In this document: positions 50,033-57,559 of the stretch, piece by piece
Numbering within the stretch: position 1 is the first letter of the stretch
Layout: each line of letters opens with the position of its first letter
Assembly: GCA_965242855.1 (NCBI GenBank)
Contig: OZ251509.1
Span: forward strand, 2,170,001 to 2,234,000
DNA length: 64,000 nucleotides
Source: WTGU01 sp965242855
GTDB taxonomy: Bacteria; Pseudomonadota; Alphaproteobacteria; UBA828
Direction: 5' to 3'
Notes under the pieces: generated by a model
What the model was told of the DNA's origin: nothing
The model's database searches: none
The model's input: only the letters and a program-made list of their open reading frames with translations
Program-made: the position numbers and the translations under genes

Positions 50033-50060
50033 GGGCCGATCCCTGGTGCGGGACCGGCCC
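50033..50060 (-). terminator. Probable terminator after the DUF2493 gene
   Basis: Arms 50033-50043 and 50050-50060 pair over 11 bp with one mismatch (GGGCCGATCCC and GGGACCGGCCC) around a 6-nt loop. On the minus strand the stem is followed by TTCTTCCTC, a weak U-rich tail, 18 bp after the DUF2493 stop codon. Rho-independent termination is plausible but not ideal. Confidence 0.5.
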
Positions 50061-50078
50061 AGGTTGTGGGTGTGTCGC

Positions 50079-51038
50079 TCAGGCTGCGACGCGGTGTACG
50101 GGGATGCCGAGCTGGCGTGCCTTGTCGATGAGGTTCTCGGTGATGCCGGAACCGGGGAAGGCGACGAGGCCCTTGGGCAGGAGATTGAGAAGGTCGTCGT
50201 TGCGTCGGAAGGGCGCGGCGCGTCCGTGTCTGTCCCAGTCCGGCTTGCAGACGATCTGGTGGACGCAGTTGCGCTCGGCCCATGCGGCGGCGATCTTCTC
50301 GGCGCCGGGACCGCCGCCGTGGAGGAGGACCATGTCGGCGTGTCGGGCCTTGACGCGATCGAGAGCGGCCCAGATGGCGTCGGCGTCCTCGGCCTCCCTG
50401 CCGCCGGCGACGGCGACGAGGGTTCCGTCGGGGAGGTGTGCGCGTGTCTCTCGGTCCTTGCGGGCGCGGATGAAGTCTCGGGCGTCGATGGCGGCGGATG
50501 TGAGCTTACCGGTGTGGCTGGTGTGTGAGCCGTGCCGTGGCCGCCACTGCTGTCCGGTCTCGGCCTTGTAGGCGTCTGCGGCGAAGTCTCGGAGCTTCTC
50601 GAAGGCGTCGCGTCGGTCGCCGATGTTGCGGGCGCGCTCGGTGAGGCGTTCGAGCTGCCATGCCTTGACCTCGGTTCCGTCCTGAGCGCGTTGGAGTTCG
50701 CGCATCTCGGGGGCGCTTCTGTCGACGGCTCGGTCGAGGCGCAGGACCTGGGCGTGGAAGGTGTTGACGAAGCCCCAGAGGAGGGCCTCGCGCTCGTCTG
50801 CGAGTTGGGTTCCGTCGGGTGCGATGTCCTGAGCGAGGGCGTGGAAGGCCTGCTCGGCGCCGGCGATGGCCCCGTGCTCGTCCCAGACGGGTCGGTTGTC
50901 GTGTTCGTCGGGACCGGGTGTTGCGCCGTAGAGCCTGGCGGCGTCGCAGACGGCGGCGGTGGGGGAAGCGGTGTGTCCCGGCTCGCGGTGGTCGTCGGTG
51001 TCGTCGAAGGTGGTGGTGTCGGTGGTGATGTTCGTCAT
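50079..51038 (-). CDS. DUF2493 (SLOG/YpsA-related) protein
   Basis: A 319-residue protein. The C-terminal domain is DUF2493, a nucleotide-binding SLOG-type fold: L-V-A-V-A-G-G-R-E-A-E-D-A-D, then V-L-L-H-G-G-G-P-G-A-E-K-I-A-A-A-W, and L-V-A-F-P-G-S-G-I-T-E-N-L-I. The N-terminal 190 residues are helical. Such genes are common accessory genes of alphaproteobacterial mobile elements and may sense nucleotides. A DUF4326 gene lies 10 bp upstream in the same direction. Confidence 0.88.
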   Translation of the reverse strand: MTNITTDTTTFDDTDDHREPGHTASPTAAVCDAARLYGATPGPDEHDNRPVWDEHGAIAGAEQAFHALAQDIAPDGTQLADEREALLWGFVNTFHAQVLRLDRAVDRSAPEMRELQRAQDGTEVKAWQLERLTERARNIGDRRDAFEKLRDFAADAYKAETGQQWRPRHGSHTSHTGKLTSAAIDARDFIRARKDRETRAHLPDGTLVAVAGGREAEDADAIWAALDRVKARHADMVLLHGGGPGAEKIAAAWAERNCVHQIVCKPDWDRHGRAAPFRRNDDLLNLLPKGLVAFPGSGITENLIDKARQLGIPVHRVAA

Positions 51039-51047
51039 GGTTCTCTC

Positions 51048-51347
51048 CTATCGCTTGGACTGGGCCGCGCACCATGCGGCGGCCTTGATCAGCACTTCGC
51101 CGTGGCAGGGTCTGGGTGCGCAGAAGCATGCGAGGTCCCTGCCGTGTAGGGCCGCGATCTCGGCGATGGCCTCCCGGTCTCGGCCCCCGTCGAGGCGTTT
51201 CCGCCAGAGCCACAGCCGGAAGAGTTCGATGGCCTGTCGCCGCCCGTGATCGGCGACCCGGAACGGATTTCCGAAGGGCGTTCCTCGGTCGATCCGCACG
51301 GCGCTGTCGGGCACCCTCTGGGTGCGCATGTTCCAAATCGTGGGCAT
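51048..51347 (-). CDS. DUF4326 protein
   Basis: A 99-residue protein with the DUF4326 pattern: V-R-I-D-R-G-T-P-F-G-N-P-F near the start and L-A-C-F-C-A-P-R-P-C-H-G-E-V-L near the end, where Cys and His could bind metal. The biochemical role is unknown; members are frequent in phages and mobile elements. It lies directly between the zinc-ribbon gene and the DUF2493 gene, same strand. Confidence 0.88.
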   Translation of the reverse strand: MPTIWNMRTQRVPDSAVRIDRGTPFGNPFRVADHGRRQAIELFRLWLWRKRLDGGRDREAIAEIAALHGRDLACFCAPRPCHGEVLIKAAAWCAAQSKR

Positions 51348-51362
51348 CGCTTCCTCCGTGTG

Positions 51363-51560
51363 TCAGATGATCCCGGCGTGGGGGTGACGCTGCATGGCGC
51401 AGCCCGGGCACTCCTGCTGGACCCGGAAGCGCTCGATGTCACCGCCATCGCGCTCCTCTCCCTCTATCCAATCGGTCCCGTCTTCCTCCCGCTTCCACTC
51501 GAACTCTCGCTCGCACGAGGCGCAGTACAACCTGTCGTGATTCATCGGGAAGTCGCTCAT
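51363..51560 (-). CDS. Small zinc-ribbon-like protein
   Basis: A 65-residue protein with two Cys pairs, L-Y-C-A-S-C-E-R-E-F-E-W and Q-E-C-P-G-C-A-M-Q, spaced like a zinc ribbon, with an acidic segment between. The ATG at 51560 is preceded by GGAGGAG; a second ATG four codons upstream is an alternative. Same-strand position before DUF4326 supports it as a real small gene. Confidence 0.6.
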   Translation of the reverse strand: MSDFPMNHDRLYCASCEREFEWKREEDGTDWIEGEERDGGDIERFRVQQECPGCAMQRHPHAGII

Positions 51561-51751
51561 TCTCTCCTCCATCGGTTGTCGCCGGTGTGACGGTCGATCA
51601 CCGGACTCTCACCGCCCAACCGTCCGACCAACTACTACGTCCTTCCCTTGGGTCCGGCGCGCGCCGTTCCGTCACTGCCGGTTAGCGAAGCTTGGCGGAT
51701 TGAGCGGCAAAAAAATTGCGGGGTGGTGCGGGAACGAAAGCCCGATAAGTT

Positions 51752-51777
51752 GTGCCGTAGCCCTGGGGCTACGGCAC
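51752..51777. repeat. Perfect 12-bp inverted repeat with 2-nt loop
   Basis: GTGCCGTAGCCC (51752-51763) and GGGCTACGGCAC (51766-51777) are exact reverse complements separated by TG. No T-run follows on either strand, so it is not a simple terminator. A cruciform, protein site or structural RNA element near an origin is more likely. Confidence 0.8.
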
Positions 51778-51927
51778 TCATTGGAGAGTGGGCTTGAGTG
51801 ACACGGCCCGCGATTTTATTGTCGCCCGCCTAGCGTAGCTTGCCGGGAGCCGTAGCGAAGCGAAGGACCCGAAGGGTTGACGGGGCGGCGCGCGTCGGGC
51901 ACACTAGAAGGACGTAGGAGGAGGCAG

Positions 51928-51985
51928 TTTTTGTTTTTTCTTTTCCTTTCCTTTTTTCCTTTCCTTTTTCCTTTCCTTTTTCCCC
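51928..51985 (+). repeat. 58-nt homopyrimidine tract with CCTTTCCTTTTT units
   Basis: From 51928 to 51985 the plus strand is T and C with one G (51933). The core consists of about three tandem units of CCTTTCCTTTTT. The strand asymmetry could favour DNA unwinding or triplex formation. It lies directly downstream of the Toprim gene on the minus strand, where it would be transcribed as a purine tract. Confidence 0.85.
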
Positions 51986-52060
51986 ATTGCGAGGGCCTCG
52001 GCGTTTGCTACATCGCGGTCGTTGTTTGACCGCGATGCGGGACGGCCGTGCTTCCGGGGT

Positions 52061-53038
52061 TCAGCATCGGAGGACGGGACGGAACAGGGGCGCGACCCTG
52101 GCGGCGAGCGCCTGCGGGCCGAAGGCGATCAGGTCGTCGTTGAAGTCGCCGCGTTGGGGGACGATGACGGCGGTGGGGATGCCAAGGCCCCGACAGCGCC
52201 GCCGGAGGCGTTGGGCGGCTTGTGCGCCCTCGGGGTCATTGTCGCGGGCGACGACGAGGCGGGCGAGGCCGGCAGGCGGGGCGAAGGCGGCGAGGCTTCC
52301 GGCCGAGAGCGCGGCGGCGGCGGGGATGGCGGGGACCGCCGTGACCAGGGAGAGCACGGTCTCGATGCCCTCGCCGACCAGCAGGGTTCCGTGGTGGAGG
52401 CTGCCGAAGCGGACGGCGCGGCCGTGGACGCGGCCGAGGGCCTTGCGCGGAGATGAGACCGCAGCCTTGGCGTGGGCAGTCGGGTCGAGCCAGGTGCGGT
52501 GAATACCGCCGATGGCGCCGTCGTCGCCGGCGACGGCGGCGACCAGCGCCGGCAGGCGCCGGAAGCCATGTCGATCGCGGTAGTTGAGGGCGGGATGGAA
52601 GCGGAGCGAGGGGAAGCGGCAGCGGTGGATGGCGCGGGCCCGGAGATAGGCCTCGGCATGGGTGCCGTCGATGGAGCGGCAGGAGCGCCAGAGGCGGCGC
52701 GCGGCTGCGATGCGATCGTATGCGGCAGCCTCGCCGCCGGGGGGAACCGCCGGCACGGCGAGGAAGGCGCGTGCTTCGTCGAGGGCGGGCTTGAGGGAAG
52801 CGGCGCCGATGCCGATGCGGATGAGGTCGAGGAGGTCGCCGTGCTCGCCGGTGGCGGCGTCTGTCCACTTGCCGGAGATGCCGGGAGGGGCAAGGCGGAC
52901 GAAGAGAGAGCGGCCTCTGGCGCCGTGGACGTCGCCGGCGGTCCAGTAGCGACCCTGCCTGCGACCGTCGGGAAGGTAGCGCCGGCAGACCTGCTCGGCG
53001 CGCCCGGCGAGGGCGGCGGCGATGTCGGTGGCGTTCAT
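52061..53038 (-). CDS. Toprim-domain primase-like protein
   Basis: A 325-residue protein. The N-terminal part resembles the DUF7146-type primase-associated region (W-T-A-G-D-V-H-G-A-R-G-R-S-L-F-V-R-L, then G-K-W-T-D-A-A-T-G-E-H-G-D-L-L-D-L-I). The C-terminal Toprim domain has L-L-V-G-E-G-I-E-T-V-L-S-L (catalytic Glu) and L-V-V-A-R-D-N-D-P-E-G (Asp-x-Asp). Such proteins prime lagging-strand synthesis in recipients of conjugating elements. The helicase part of bacterial primases is absent. A 16-bp motif shared with the alkB promoter region lies about 80 bp upstream of its start. Confidence 0.88.
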   Translation of the reverse strand: MNATDIAAALAGRAEQVCRRYLPDGRRQGRYWTAGDVHGARGRSLFVRLAPPGISGKWTDAATGEHGDLLDLIRIGIGAASLKPALDEARAFLAVPAVPPGGEAAAYDRIAAARRLWRSCRSIDGTHAEAYLRARAIHRCRFPSLRFHPALNYRDRHGFRRLPALVAAVAGDDGAIGGIHRTWLDPTAHAKAAVSSPRKALGRVHGRAVRFGSLHHGTLLVGEGIETVLSLVTAVPAIPAAAALSAGSLAAFAPPAGLARLVVARDNDPEGAQAAQRLRRRCRGLGIPTAVIVPQRGDFNDDLIAFGPQALAARVAPLFRPVLRC

Positions 53039-53119
53039 GGCGGCTCCCTCCGGCATTGCGGGACGCACCGTCCCGGCCCGCACCGCCCCTCTCGCCGGCG
53101 CACGGCGAGCGCGCGGCGC

Positions 53120-53135
53120 TGGGGATCGATGCGCG
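53120..53135. repeat. 16-bp motif upstream of the Toprim gene (copy 1)
   Basis: TGGGGATCGATGCGCG on the plus strand, identical to the copy at 53819-53834. It is 82 bp upstream of the Toprim gene start, in noncoding DNA. The other copy is 71 bp upstream of the AlkB-like gene, so both sit in the same promoter position. Confidence 0.7.
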
Positions 53136-53187
53136 ATGCGCAAGCGCCGCTGCCCTTCCTCGGGCGGAGCGGGGCCCGTGGAGCGGG

Positions 53188-53748
53188 CTATCCGGCGAGC
53201 GTCCGGAAGGTCGCGGAGACGCGCGTGGCTCGCCGCCGGGCGTTGGCCGCACGGTCGATGCCGTGCATCCAGTCCCGCCGCGCGGCGCCGCGCAGGACCA
53301 GCGCGGAGCGGCGGGGCAGCACGGCGAACTCGTCGGAGGGCAGGCCGTCGCGGCGATAGGGCCGGACGCTGCGACGCCGGAACTGCATCCGCCATGCGTC
53401 GCCGAGCGAGAGCGACACGATCACCGGGCCGAACGCCGCGTGGTCGGCGTGCATTCCGATCCCCTGTCCGGGGCGGTACTCGTTCACGATGCACTGCTCG
53501 GGCGGCGTACCGTCGAACAGGGGCAGGAGGCGCCGGGCCATGACCTCGGCCCAGCGCGGGAACTCGGCTGCGGGAGCGCGCCGGTTCGGATCGTGGTTCC
53601 GGTAGTCGTAGCGGAACCCGTATTGCTGCACCCTGCGTCCGAGTTCGTCGGACCAGGGCGCCCGGTCGATGCGGTAGAGGATGCGGCGCTCCTCGGCCTC
53701 GGTGATGCAGTCGGGGACGATCGCCGCCCCCTGCTCGAAGATGCTCAT
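53188..53748 (-). CDS. AlkB-like 2-oxoglutarate/Fe(II) dioxygenase
   Basis: A 186-residue AlkB-family protein, typically a DNA or RNA alkylation-damage demethylase. The iron ligands are in G-I-G-M-H-A-D-H-A-A-F-G-P-V (His-x-Asp) and D-W-M-H-G-I-D-R (distal His). The conserved N-E-Y-R-P-G-Q precedes them, and the 2-oxoglutarate Arg is probably in the R-R-A-T-R-V-S-A-T-F tail. The start at 53748 (GGAGAG upstream) gives a full-length single-domain enzyme. It may repair incoming single-stranded DNA. Confidence 0.9.
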   Translation of the reverse strand: MSIFEQGAAIVPDCITEAEERRILYRIDRAPWSDELGRRVQQYGFRYDYRNHDPNRRAPAAEFPRWAEVMARRLLPLFDGTPPEQCIVNEYRPGQGIGMHADHAAFGPVIVSLSLGDAWRMQFRRRSVRPYRRDGLPSDEFAVLPRRSALVLRGAARRDWMHGIDRAANARRRATRVSATFRTLAG

Positions 53749-53818
53749 GATGCTCTCCAATGCGAACTCGTCGCACTCGACGCACCGCTTCGCTCTGCCT
53801 TTCGCTTGCGCGTGGCGA

Positions 53819-53834
53819 TGGGGATCGATGCGCG
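53819..53834. repeat. 16-bp motif upstream of the AlkB-like gene (copy 2)
   Basis: Exact copy of TGGGGATCGATGCGCG (53120-53135). On the minus strand it reads CGCGCATCGATCCCCA and lies 71 bp before the AlkB-like start. It contains the palindrome ATCGAT. Confidence 0.7.
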
Positions 53835-53890
53835 GAGCGCGGTCGCCCCGCCGGCCGGGGGCGAGAGGGGGTGGCCTCCGAGCGGGGGGC

Positions 53891-53924
53891 AAAAAAGGGG
53901 CCGACGCCGCAAGGCGCCGGCCCC
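53891..53924 (-). terminator. Rho-independent terminator after ssb
   Basis: Arms 53897-53908 and 53913-53924 (GGGGCCGACGCC / GGCGCCGGCCCC) pair around a GCAA loop with one mismatch. On the minus strand the stem is followed by TTTTTT (53896-53891). It lies 26 bp after the stop codon of the ssb gene at 53951. Confidence 0.9.
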
Positions 53925-53950
53925 GTCGGGAGGGAGGAGAGGAAGGCCCG

Positions 53951-54418
53951 CTAGAACGGGATTTCGTCGCCGGTCTCGCCCGCCGCCGGGGTCTCGGCGG
54001 CGACCCGCGCGGCCGCGCCGCCGGCGGGCGGCGTTGCCGGCTCCGCCGACGGCGCGGGGGCGCCGTTGGGCTTGTCGAGGAACTGCACACGACCGCCCGG
54101 GACCAGCATGATCTCGGTCGAGTAGCGGTCGCTCCCCTCGCCCTCCTTGCGCCACCGGCGGGTCTGCAGCTTGCCCTCGACATAGACCAGACGGCCCTTC
54201 CGCGCGTGCTTCTCCAGCATCCCGATCAGGCCCTCCTGGAAGGTCACCACCCGGTGCCACTCCGTGCGCTCGCGGCGCTCCCCGCTGGCCTTGTCGATGT
54301 AGCCCTCGTCGGTGGCGATCGACAGGTTCGCGACCCTGCCGCCGGAGGCGAGGTGGTTGACGATGGCGTCGGCGCCGAGGCGCCCGATCACCTGCGCGCG
54401 GTTCAATCCGAAAGACAT
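53951..54418 (-). CDS. ssb: Single-stranded DNA-binding protein
   Basis: A 155-residue SSB. The OB-fold starts at N-R-A-Q-V-I-G-R-L-G-A-D-A and includes E-W-H-R-V-V-T-F and G-R-L-V-Y-V-E-G-K-L-Q-T-R-R-W. A Pro/Ala linker leads to the canonical acidic tip D-E-I-P-F, the docking site for SSB partners. The start at 54418 has AAGGAG upstream; a longer frame is noncoding-like. It differs from the SSB domain fused to DotO, which lacks this tip. Confidence 0.95.
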   Translation of the reverse strand: MSFGLNRAQVIGRLGADAIVNHLASGGRVANLSIATDEGYIDKASGERRERTEWHRVVTFQEGLIGMLEKHARKGRLVYVEGKLQTRRWRKEGEGSDRYSTEIMLVPGGRVQFLDKPNGAPAPSAEPATPPAGGAAARVAAETPAAGETGDEIPF

Positions 54419-54522
54419 GACGATCTCCTTGTGGTCCTGGTTGATGACGTTGGGTTGGCGAACGGGACGGTCTCTCTCGATCCCTTCCCATTCACCCCCT
54501 CGAACCTTCCCTTTCCCTCTCG

Positions 54523-54690
54523 TCATCCGTCCGCGCCGGGAGGGAGGCCTCGGAGTTCGCGGATCACCCGGACCGACAGTCCGATTTCGGCCAGTAGCCC
54601 GTCGCCGGCGAAGGGAGGCGAGAGGTCGTCGTCGCCGTCGGCGAAACCGGCGACGGCGGCGGTCGGTGTCTCGAAGTGGTCGTCGAACAT
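54523..54690 (-). CDS. Small acidic protein of unknown function
   Basis: A 55-residue protein (starts M-F-D-D-H-F-E-T-P-T-A-A) with an acidic middle and an amphipathic C-terminal helix (L-L-A-E-I-G-L-S-V-R-V-I-R-E-L). AGGAGC lies five bases upstream of the ATG. It sits upstream of ssb on the same strand. No family is recognised. Confidence 0.5.
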   Translation of the reverse strand: MFDDHFETPTAAVAGFADGDDDLSPPFAGDGLLAEIGLSVRVIRELRGLPPGADG

Positions 54691-55123
54691 GGGAAGCTCC
54701 TGCGATGGAGGGTTCAGGAACGCCGGCGGGTGGGAGGCTCCCTCCCGCCCCGAGGCGTTCCCCCTCCTCCAGGCTTTCCCTTCCTCCCCTTTCCGGCCCC
54801 GGAAACCGCGCCCACCGGGCACGCCGGGGCGATCGTCCGCTACCGGACCGGCTCCGGGATCGGGGTCACGATCCTTACCGATCGCTCCGGGCAAGACGGG
54901 CAACCCGCGTGGCTCCCTGCGGGACTTGCCGCGCGCCCGTGGCAGGGTTGGGGCCAGCCCCGGCCCACGGAACGCTCTCTCACGACGTGAGCGGCGCTTG
55001 CGCTTCACTTCGGTGAACACGGCGGCGGCCGAGGTCGTCACGCGGGAGGCCGGCAGGTGGACGCAGGCGGGAAGACGAAGGAGGATGGCGGCACCGCCGC
55101 ACCGGCGGAGACAGGATCATGCG
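54691..55123. other. Intergenic region, no gene supported
   Basis: About 430 bp. An open frame on the plus strand (54676-54990) overlaps the small acidic gene, has no ribosome site and no family-like pattern, so I do not call it. The region is GC-rich with pyrimidine-rich runs near 54740-54800. It divides minus-strand genes on the left from plus-strand ones on the right, so divergent promoters should lie here, but I see no clear boxes. Confidence 0.5.
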
Positions 55124-55486
55124 ATGACCGCTCAAGGAGGAGCCAGCTTGGCCGAGCAGCTGGCGCAGGCGCTGCCGCGCATGCGCGACGCCCACCCGCC
55201 CGCGACGCGGGTGTGCCAAGCGACGATGCGCATCCCCGCAGACGATCTCGACGGCGCGTTCGGCGAGGTGCGGGACGAAGTGTCGCGCTGGATGCAGGAA
55301 CGCGCCGGGCGGAGCCTGCCGCGGGAACGCTGCTGCCCGATAAGGGTGAGGCCGCTTGCCCGGCCATCAAGTCAGCAACGAAGCCGTCGTCGTGCTCGCC
55401 ACACACGAGCCGTTGCCCTTGACATGCGGTGGTCGATCACTATATGTGGCAAGGTGGCGTCTCAGTTCGATTCGCTCTTGCGGTAG
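55124..55486 (+). pseudogene. 5-prime fragment of a gene, truncated by the AT-rich insert
   Basis: The ATG at 55124 opens a plausible protein start (M-T-A-Q-G-G-A-S-L-A-E-Q-L-A-Q-A-L-P-R-M) with helical, charged sequence up to about residue 66 (W-M-Q-E-R-A-G-R-S-L-P-R-E). After that the frame reads Arg-rich noise (R-C-C-P-I-R-V-R-P) to a stop at 55486. The change coincides with the left edge of the AT-rich module at about 55325. A matching C-terminal remnant may lie at 57560-57955. Function unknown. Confidence 0.5.
55419..55446 (+). promoter_or_regulatory. Promoter of the AT-rich module
   Basis: TTGACA (55419-55424) is a perfect -35 box, and TATATG (55441-55446) follows after 16 bp. Transcription would begin near 55453 and give a leader of about 120 nt before the 94-residue gene. 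It is the clearest promoter on the plus strand of this window. Confidence 0.6.
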
Positions 55487-55534
55487 GGACCGCAGGGCTC
55501 GGCTTCGGTGCCCGCGCGGATTTCGAACTGAGAC
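55459..55534 (+). promoter_or_regulatory. 12-bp perfect inverted repeat in the leader of the AT-rich module
   Basis: GTCTCAGTTCGA (55459-55470) and TCGAACTGAGAC (55523-55534) are exact reverse complements 52 nt apart, and the loop contains a smaller GC hairpin around GCGGTAGGGACCGC. In the RNA this gives a branched stem about 40 nt before the start codon. It could be an attenuator, an RNA thermosensor or an end of a former mobile element. Confidence 0.6.
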
Positions 55535-55574
55535 ACTACCTATCGTAGTAGACCGTTACGAAGGGGAAGAACAC

Positions 55575-55859
55575 ATGGCTGGATCGGCAGAGAACCGCGA
55601 CTATGAAATTGGAAAAATCGAGAGTAGAATTGGTATTCTCATGTGGTATATTCCAATACTCTTTCTGATTTTGATGGTATTAGGTTTTGGATCAGTATCT
55701 TGGATACTGTTGATTATGCATAGCGATATACGTGATAACAGAAACAAAATCCACGTAATATATTATAACCTTTCTACTAACAACACACACTGGCCGTCGG
55801 AGTTTGGACACTGGCGGCCTGGGCATGGAGTTGCTGAACCGGAAAGAAGGGGGGAATGA
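55575..55859 (+). CDS. Small membrane protein in the AT-rich module
   Basis: A 94-residue protein. A short polar N-terminus (M-A-G-S-A-E-N-R-D-Y-E-I-G-K-I) precedes one long hydrophobic segment of about 30 residues (M-W-Y-I-P-I-L-F-L-I-L-M-V-L-G-F) and a basic/polar tail. AAGGGGAAG lies upstream. Codon use is far more AT-rich than in neighbouring genes, pointing to recent acquisition. It nearly abuts the Sel1 gene, so the two probably act together. No family recognised. Confidence 0.6.
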   Translation: MAGSAENRDYEIGKIESRIGILMWYIPILFLILMVLGFGSVSWILLIMHSDIRDNRNKIHVIYYNLSTNNTHWPSEFGHWRPGHGVAEPERRGE

Positions 55860-55863
55860 CCGA

Positions 55864-56970
55864 ATGTGTTGGTCCGGAGAATTCGACTCGCATGAGAGAT
55901 ACGCTGCGGCCTCTATATTAACCAGAGCCTCCGTTTTCATGTGCGTGGGTGTATTCCTTTCTCTTTGCCTTTTCACGCCCTCCGTCTCACATGCACTCTG
56001 CCCGAATGGAATCGATGTGAGTTCTCCGTTCCTGTACTCGGGTTTTTGGGAACCCAACGAAGAATCCGACGACGGGGAACCGGATACCCCCGCCGGATTG
56101 AACGAGAACAAAGAGGGTGTCAAATACTTGCACGATTGGATCGTAAGGGGTAAGGATGAGGGCATCGAAGAAGCGTTTTTGAAGGCATCAGAGAAAGGTT
56201 ATATCCCCGCTCTGAATAACCTCGGTGTCATTTATCTAAACGGCTGGGGTGTGGATGAGAACATTGAAAAAGCGAAGAAGCATTTTACGGACGCAGAAAA
56301 TTATATCCCCGCTCTGAACAATCTCGGTGTCATCGAACTGAGAGAAGCTCTGGAGGATCCGGGAGTACTGGATACTCTGGATCTGTCGGAATCGAAGGCA
56401 GTGGAACGGATTCAAAAAGCGGCCGACGCAAATTACCCTCCGGCCGCGAACAACCTTGGCATACTTCATCTGATGAAACAGAATTACGGAGAAGCAACCA
56501 AGTGGTTTAGCAATGCTGCTAAATTCGATTATGCGCCGGCATTATTCAATCTTGGTACCTCATATGGCCGGGGTTATGGCGGTAAGCCAGATTACCAGAA
56601 GGTGGCAGAGCTATACGAGAAAGCTGCCCGAAAAGGCAATGTCGATGCGCAATACAATCTCGGTGTCATGTACTACCAAGGTATCGGAGTTGAAAAAGAC
56701 TTGGTCAACTCCTTCATCTGGCTTGGCGTTGCGAAAGAGCAGGGCTCTGCCGAGGCGGGGAAGGTTCAGAGCACGGTGGAAGTGTTGCTTGGGAAAGAGC
56801 GGGTATCCGAGGCGATATTGTGTGTGACAAAGATCAGCCCGAACATCCATGCGGTGGATCCGTTCACGCTGTATGACGATGTGGCGGCAGCGCCGGAGTT
56901 TTATAAATTCCCCGATTCATGGGAACCACCAAATTGGGTGTCGACTTACTACAAGAGAGAGCAAGAGTAA
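55864..56970 (+). CDS. Secreted Sel1-repeat protein
   Basis: A 368-residue protein with a signal peptide (V-F-M-C-V-G-V-F-L-S-L-C-L-F-T-P-S-V-S-H-A). A linker is followed by at least five Sel1/TPR-like repeats of about 36 residues, recognisable by repeated A-L-N-N-L-G-V-I, A-A-N-N-L-G-I-L and A-Q-Y-N-L-G-V-M-Y-Y-Q-G cores. Sel1 proteins scaffold protein complexes and often occur in host-interaction or signalling pathways. The start at 55864 (GAAGGGGGG upstream) removes a poorly supported extension; 55825 is an alternative. It is AT-rich like its neighbour. Confidence 0.85.
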   Translation: MCWSGEFDSHERYAAASILTRASVFMCVGVFLSLCLFTPSVSHALCPNGIDVSSPFLYSGFWEPNEESDDGEPDTPAGLNENKEGVKYLHDWIVRGKDEGIEEAFLKASEKGYIPALNNLGVIYLNGWGVDENIEKAKKHFTDAENYIPALNNLGVIELREALEDPGVLDTLDLSESKAVERIQKAADANYPPAANNLGILHLMKQNYGEATKWFSNAAKFDYAPALFNLGTSYGRGYGGKPDYQKVAELYEKAARKGNVDAQYNLGVMYYQGIGVEKDLVNSFIWLGVAKEQGSAEAGKVQSTVEVLLGKERVSEAILCVTKISPNIHAVDPFTLYDDVAAAPEFYKFPDSWEPPNWVSTYYKREQE

Positions 56971-57000
56971 CGTCCTCTTTTGACCTTACCTTATCCCAGG

Positions 57001-57338
57001 TTATTCCTCGCCGATGCCGTCCGGCGCGAACGTTTCGACCTCGCAGTCGGGGTGAGCTGCCAAGACTTCGAACAGGCGGATCAGGCGCATCACGGTCACC
57101 GCGTCGGCCTCCAGCGTGATCGCCGGTAGCAGGTCGAAGGCCGCGCCGACGCCCGGACTTCGGGGCCGAGGCGCGACAGAATGTGCTCCGCGGTCTCGCG
57201 CACCGCGCCTTCCATCCAATCGCTCCCCTCGGCCGGGGCGAACTTGATGACGACCCGCTCCCGCTCCGTCGGGTCCGTGTCCGCGCCCGTCACGGCACCG
57301 AGCGCGCAGCCCCACGGCCCCGCCACCACCACGGCCAA
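57001..57338 (-). pseudogene. Frameshifted remnant of a small gene
   Basis: Two minus-strand frames join sensibly. One encodes T-E-R-E-R-V-V-I-K-F-A-P-A-E-G-S-D-W-M-E and H-I-L-S-R-L-G-P-E-V. The other continues V-G-A-A-F-D-L-L-P-A-I-T-L-E-A-D-A-V and ends E-T-F-A-P-D-G-I-G-E-E at 57004. The switch is at about 57145-57160. It is GC-rich like the backbone. The product is not recognised; a sequencing indel is possible. Confidence 0.4.
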
Positions 57339-57559
57339 GGCCGCTCCCCGGGGCGCTCATCCTTCGATCGCCTGCCATCTGCCGTTCTTCCTCCTTCGGG
57401 ACCTCCTTCCCCGGCCCCGGTTCCGGTAGCACCCCGCCATCTTACCCGGAGCTAGCTCCTCCATCCGACGGCGAGGAGGCTCCGCCGGACCGGACCAGGG
57501 CCGCCAGGGCGCAGGCCACATTGAGGATCGGCTTGGTGACGCCATCGCAGCGGTCGCGG

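Larger units (their letters stand above)
51573..52060. other. Noncoding region with hairpin and homopyrimidine tract, candidate origin (oriT or oriV)
   Basis: About 490 bp without a supportable gene between two minus-strand operons. It contains a perfect 12-bp inverted repeat (51752-51777), short direct repeats around GTAGCGAAGCGAAGG (51850s) with a related AGCGAAGCTTGG at 51688, and a 58-nt tract of almost pure pyrimidine. Such clustering is typical of replication or transfer origins, but no nic sequence can be identified by eye. Confidence 0.45.

Noticed and set aside
54676..54990. Plus-strand frame of 104 codons
   Set aside because: Overlaps the small acidic gene on the other strand, has no Shine-Dalgarno sequence and no recognisable pattern.
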